Assembly: GCA_035535035.1 (NCBI GenBank)
Contig: DATLQW010000125.1
Coordinates: forward strand, 1-64,000
Direction of reading: 5' to 3'
DNA length: 64,000 nt
Source: JASHVB01 sp035535035
GTDB taxonomy: Bacteria; Pseudomonadota; Alphaproteobacteria; Acetobacterales; Acetobacteraceae
Every line of letters begins with the position of its first letter. The first letter of the stretch is position 1. The position numbers and the translations under genes are program-made. The notes under the pieces are model-generated. The model ran no database searches. It was not told where the DNA came from and saw nothing but the letters and a program-made list of their open reading frames with translations. This document shows positions 60,819 to 64,000 of this stretch, piece after piece.

Positions 60819-62325
60819 GCAGCACCTTTGCAACAATCGGGGATTCGTGAGGCTCGGACGCCCAGAGATGCAGCGCGGCGTAGGCGCGCCAGGGTCTCCA
60901 TTGCTCGGCCAGTGCAAGCAGCTCGGCGGGTGATGGCCGCTCCCCGCTCCCATCGCTCATCGCCCGCATCAGACCGATATCGGCCGCCGGAAATGCATCC
61001 GGCTCGCGCAGTTCGCGCATGGCGATATACTGGGCGGTCCATTCGCCGACGCCCGCCAACGATCGCAACTGAACGACGGCCTCTTCGAGGCTTCGGCGCG
61101 GGCCGAAAATCAGCGGGTCGGTCACGACCGCCGCTGCCAAAGACGCTAACGCCAGCCGCCTGGCCTTTGGCAGACCCATCGCCGCCAAATCCGCCCCGGC
61201 CAGTTGCCGAGGCGTGGGAAACACATGGGTCAGCCCTTGATCGACCGCCACGGGGTCGGTCATTTCCTCGCCATGGGACAAAACCAGTTTGCCGGCGAAC
61301 CCTGTCGCCGCCGACACCGTGATTTGTTGCCCAAGAATGGCACGAACGGCGAGTTCGAATCCGTCCCACGCGCCAGGAACCCTGAGGCCCGGGTGCGCGG
61401 CGACAAGTGGCGCCAGGACCGGGTCCCGGCTGAGATGCGCGCCAATGGCCAGAGGATCGGCGGCAAGATCGAAGACGCGGCGAACCCGTGCGATAATCGT
61501 CGGCAGGGCCTTGAGGTCCGCGAAGCGAACGGTCGCCTTGAGGCAGTTTCCCTCCGCCGGTTCGACGACCAACATTCCGCGTCCGTCGCCGATCGCGATC
61601 GTGCGCGCATACCGGCTCCGCGACACCACCTCGACGCCACGGATTGCGCGCGCGCGAAGGAACGACAGGATGGAATCCCAGTCATAGGGACATCGGTAGC
61701 CGAGCCTGACCGCGACCGCCCCTGTCGTGCCGACAGACTCGTCCGCCACGCCGGTTCGCCGCAGCGCCTTGGGGGGCCGCCTGTAGAGTTGCTGGAAGGT
61801 CTCGTTGAATCGCCGAATGCTGCCAAAACCCGCTGCCGAGGCGATCTCCGTCATCGGCAGCCGCGTGTCCTGAATCAGTTGCTTGGCCAGAAGGATCCGC
61901 CTTGTCTGCGCGATCGACACCGGGGAGGCGCCAAGATGCCGCCGGAACAGGCGCCGGAGCTGACGCTCGCCGATGCCCAGCCGTGCCGCCAAGGTCTCGA
62001 CGTTCCCGTCATCGAGGGCCCCCGCCTCGATCAACCCGAGGGCGCGGGAAACGGTGTTGGAGCTCCCGCGCCAGAAGGCAAGCTCAGGCGACGTTTCCGG
62101 CCGACAGCGCAAACACGGGCGAAACCCGGCTTCCTGTGCCGCGGCAGCCGTATGGAAGAACCGGACGTTTTCTCGCCTGGGCGTGGGTGCCGGGCAGAAC
62201 GGCCGGCAATAAATCCCGGTCGTCGTGACAGCAACGAACAGGCGGCCATCGAAACGACGGTCTCGGGTTTCTATGGCGCGGTAGCAAGCGTCGTCGTCCA
62301 TTTCCATGCGCGCATGATTCCCCAT
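60799..62325 (-). CDS. Ada-type regulator fused to AlkA 3-methyladenine DNA glycosylase
   Basis: This 508-aa fusion has three parts. The N-terminal Ada domain has zinc-binding Cys40, Cys44, Cys71 and Cys74 (Cys40 matches the methylphosphotriester acceptor of Ada). An AraC-type helix-turn-helix pair follows (about 95-190). The C-terminal AlkA glycosylase has its N-terminal subdomain, the HhH AGVGEWTAQYIAMR and catalytic Asp in FPAADIGLM. It would sense methylated DNA, activate genes and remove alkylated bases. The O6-methylguanine acceptor domain, normally the C-terminal half of Ada, is encoded by the overlapping ogt gene. The start may be the Met at 62307. Confidence 0.92.
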   Translation of the reverse strand: MGNHARMEMDDDACYRAIETRDRRFDGRLFVAVTTTGIYCRPFCPAPTPRRENVRFFHTAAAAQEAGFRPCLRCRPETSPELAFWRGSSNTVSRALGLIEAGALDDGNVETLAARLGIGERQLRRLFRRHLGASPVSIAQTRRILLAKQLIQDTRLPMTEIASAAGFGSIRRFNETFQQLYRRPPKALRRTGVADESVGTTGAVAVRLGYRCPYDWDSILSFLRARAIRGVEVVSRSRYARTIAIGDGRGMLVVEPAEGNCLKATVRFADLKALPTIIARVRRVFDLAADPLAIGAHLSRDPVLAPLVAAHPGLRVPGAWDGFELAVRAILGQQITVSAATGFAGKLVLSHGEEMTDPVAVDQGLTHVFPTPRQLAGADLAAMGLPKARRLALASLAAAVVTDPLIFGPRRSLEEAVVQLRSLAGVGEWTAQYIAMRELREPDAFPAADIGLMRAMSDGSGERPSPAELLALAEQWRPWRAYAALHLWASEPHESPIVAKVLHDPQAA

Positions 62326-62499
62326 GCTGCCGCGGTTGTCTCGCGGTTTTCGGACCTCAACGGCAAACCGGCGACCATTGCGTTAGCCCTCCGTCGCCCG
62401 GTGCAATCGAGCGGCGGCGCGGGCGGCTTGTGCCGTGCCCGTCACGCGGCCGATAATCGGCCAGGCGCGCCGCGGCGCCGCGATGTCGGAGGACACGTC

Positions 62500-63294
62500 A
62501 TGATGCCGGCCGAATTCGATGTCACGGGGAAGGTCGTCTTTATCACGGGGGCCGGACGCGGCATCGGCAAGGGCATCGCCCAGGTGCTGGCCGAGGCCGG
62601 TGCCGACGTCGCGCTGAACGCACTCACGCCGAAATACGTCAACGACACCGCGGCGCGGATCGCCGCGGCGTCCGGGCGACGCGTGGTTCCCGTCATCGCC
62701 GACGTCACGCAACCGGATGAAGTACGCCGCGCCGTGACCTCGGTCCTCGACACCTTCGGACGCATCGACGTCCTGGTGAACGCGTTGGGCGACTCCATCC
62801 GCAAGCCGCTGGTCACGCTTCCGGACAACGCGGCCGGCGCCCCCGGCGTGTCCGACGACGAGTTGCGCTTCATCATGGACATCAACCTGACCGAGGCACT
62901 GCTCTGCACCCGCGCCGTCGGTCCGCACATGTTGGCGCGCCGCTCGGGCAAGGTGATCAACATCGCGTCGTGGACCGCGCATCAGGGCGGCCAGGACATG
63001 GTTATCTACACCACCGCCAAGACCGCGCTCGCCGGATTCACCCGCGCGCAGGCGCTCGAATGGGCGCCCTACGACGTGCACGTCAATGCCATCGCTCCCG
63101 GCATTTTTCCGGATGTCGTGACGTCCGGCGAAGAACGGGTCAGGCAGACCACGCAGCGCGCGGTGACGACCGTGCCGCTCAAGCGCCCCGGGCGGCTGCG
63201 GGAGGTCGGGCTGCTGGCGCTCTACCTCGCGTCGGCGGCCTCGGACTACATGACCGGCCAGACCATATTGCTCGATGGCGGCCTGGGATTGTAG
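62500..63294 (+). CDS. Short-chain dehydrogenase/reductase
   Basis: This 264-aa NAD(P)-dependent SDR has TGAGRGIGKGIAQVL at residues 16-30, the NAG-like NALG at 94-97 and the triad Ser157 (NIASW), Tyr170 and Lys174 (YTTAK). The C-terminal GQTILLDGGLGL is also typical. NALGDS in place of NNAG is a mild variant. ATG 62500 has GGAGG at 62488-62492, 7 nt upstream. The next gene, a beta-sandwich protein likely to bind carbohydrate, follows 51 nt later, which hints at sugar or polyol oxidation. Confidence 0.88.
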   Translation: MMPAEFDVTGKVVFITGAGRGIGKGIAQVLAEAGADVALNALTPKYVNDTAARIAAASGRRVVPVIADVTQPDEVRRAVTSVLDTFGRIDVLVNALGDSIRKPLVTLPDNAAGAPGVSDDELRFIMDINLTEALLCTRAVGPHMLARRSGKVINIASWTAHQGGQDMVIYTTAKTALAGFTRAQALEWAPYDVHVNAIAPGIFPDVVTSGEERVRQTTQRAVTTVPLKRPGRLREVGLLALYLASAASDYMTGQTILLDGGLGL

Positions 63295-63345
63295 CAGGCG
63301 CGTGGCGGCACCGCATTCCCGCGATCCGATGGAAAGAACACTGAC

Positions 63346-63993
63346 ATGTCTGCCAACGTTTATACCAGGCCCACGGTTTCCGCCCCGCCGGCAATGCCCC
63401 CCTTGCTCATGCCGCAGCCGCCGATCGCCCCGTCACTGCCGCCGGCGCATGTGGTCGATCTGATGACCGCCGACGGATCGGCGTTGTTCGGCGCGCGGTG
63501 GAAGGCGATGGAGGCGAAAATCGTCGAGTGTCCGGCGTTGACCGACTCCATGCCGGAATTCCCAACCACCTACGACGTCGCGCCGCATGCCGAGCTGAGC
63601 GGCTTTGACGATTCGGCCTGGCCGGAGGTTGCCGCGACCGACCTGGGCGCAAGGCGAGGCGGCGGCATGGTGTCGTTCGTCTGGTTCCGCGCGACCCTGA
63701 CGATTCCCGCAAATGCCGCGGGATTCGACACCGCCGGAGCGAAGGCGGTGCTGACCGTGAACGTCGATGACTATGCCGAGGTCTGGGTCAACGGGGCACT
63801 GCCGCGGGCGGCCGGCAGGCCCAGCCCGGCCGCGATCCAGGGCTTCAACATGCCCAACCGCCTCGTGCTCCGCGATACCGTCGTGCCAGGAGAGAAATTC
63901 GAGATCGCGGTCTTCGCCATCAACGGGCCGATCTCGGCCGCGCCGGCTAACTTTCTCTGGTTTCGCGAGGCGAAGATCGAGTTCTATCGCTGA
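63346..63993 (+). CDS. Galactose-binding-like beta-sandwich protein
   Basis: This 215-aa protein has a proline-rich N terminus (about 35 residues) without a clear signal peptide, then a domain with DSAWPEVAATDL, VSFVWFRATLTIP, VLTVNVDDYAEVWVNGALPR and NRLVLRDTVVPGEKFEIAVFAINGPIS. That order (W-x-R-x-x-x-x-I-P, then D-D-x-x-x-x-W-V-N-G) is the galactose-binding-like fold seen in sugar-binding domains of glycoside hydrolases and fused to SMP-30/gluconolactonases. The catalytic partner may lie beyond the window end; this gene itself is complete. Confidence 0.65.
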   Translation: MSANVYTRPTVSAPPAMPPLLMPQPPIAPSLPPAHVVDLMTADGSALFGARWKAMEAKIVECPALTDSMPEFPTTYDVAPHAELSGFDDSAWPEVAATDLGARRGGGMVSFVWFRATLTIPANAAGFDTAGAKAVLTVNVDDYAEVWVNGALPRAAGRPSPAAIQGFNMPNRLVLRDTVVPGEKFEIAVFAINGPISAAPANFLWFREAKIEFYR

Positions 63994-64000
63994 CACCGTC

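Overview
This window reads as a chromosomal segment of a high-GC alphaproteobacterium, most likely an Acetobacteraceae-type organism. The reasons are the GC-rich third positions throughout, the alphaproteobacterial form of several housekeeping genes (a tRNA-Thr(UGU), a TTG-started smc, a DUF721/DciA-like gene next to mutY, a DUF4167 gene near prmC-prfA-hisS) and the chorismate mutase-hisC-tyrA operon divergent from metX. The family assignment is inference; no rRNA or other decisive marker is present. No prophage, intact insertion sequence or CRISPR array is visible.

Layout. 0.1-7.6 kb: tRNA-Thr, an M20 peptidase, mutY divergent from a DUF721 gene, a DsbA-like thiol oxidoreductase and smc. 7.7-11.2 kb: two damaged genes, a frameshifted RES-domain toxin and a frameshifted glycogen phosphorylase. 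11.6-17.1 kb: a tripartite RND efflux operon (outer membrane lipoprotein, adaptor, pump). 17.3-19.1 kb: a metallophosphatase convergent with two MaoC-like hydratases. 19.2-27.6 kb: a catabolic block with an MmyB-type regulator, a 2-hydroxyacid dehydrogenase, an MFS carrier, a truncated LysR gene, an M81 (MlrC-like) peptidase with a second hydroxyacid dehydrogenase, two tiny XapX proteins and a flavoprotein reductase. 27.7-35.0 kb: UPF0182 membrane protein between palindromic repeats, an Atm1-type ABC exporter, a Nudix hydrolase, a TylF-like methyltransferase and DUF4167. 35.2-38.6 kb: the translation operon hisS-prfA-prmC.

38.65-42.6 kb is a small accessory islet and the most unusual part. 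It holds a very small ORF with the complete catalytic signature of the colicin E3 rRNA-cleaving domain, overlapping by 8 nt the start of a 117-aa protein. A second copy of the 117-aa protein lies at the other end behind a decayed toxin tail. Between them are a 158-nt copy of the 5' part of hisS, inverted sequence ends that look like insertion-sequence remnants, a perfect 18-bp palindrome and an orphan DndB/DGQHR-like gene. I read the two copies as a candidate minimal ribotoxin-immunity module; this is inference from motif and gene order.

42.7-50.4 kb: a thiolase/DUF35 pair, RidA, a Crp/Fnr regulator, leuA preceded by an apparently leaderless leucine leader peptide with alternative hairpins, then a lipoprotein, GrpB, a sulfurtransferase and cystathionine beta-lyase. 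50.4-53.8 kb: a VapBC-type pair, about 1.3 kb of decayed sequence (antitoxin relic, IS-like relic, short repeats) and an orphan gene behind a palindrome-rich promoter. 53.8-58.2 kb: the aromatic/histidine operon divergent from metX, followed by an AHSA1-type relic. 58.7-64.0 kb: a conserved 507-aa protein of unknown function, an alkylation-repair pair (ogt and an Ada-AlkA fusion), an SDR and a carbohydrate-binding-like protein.
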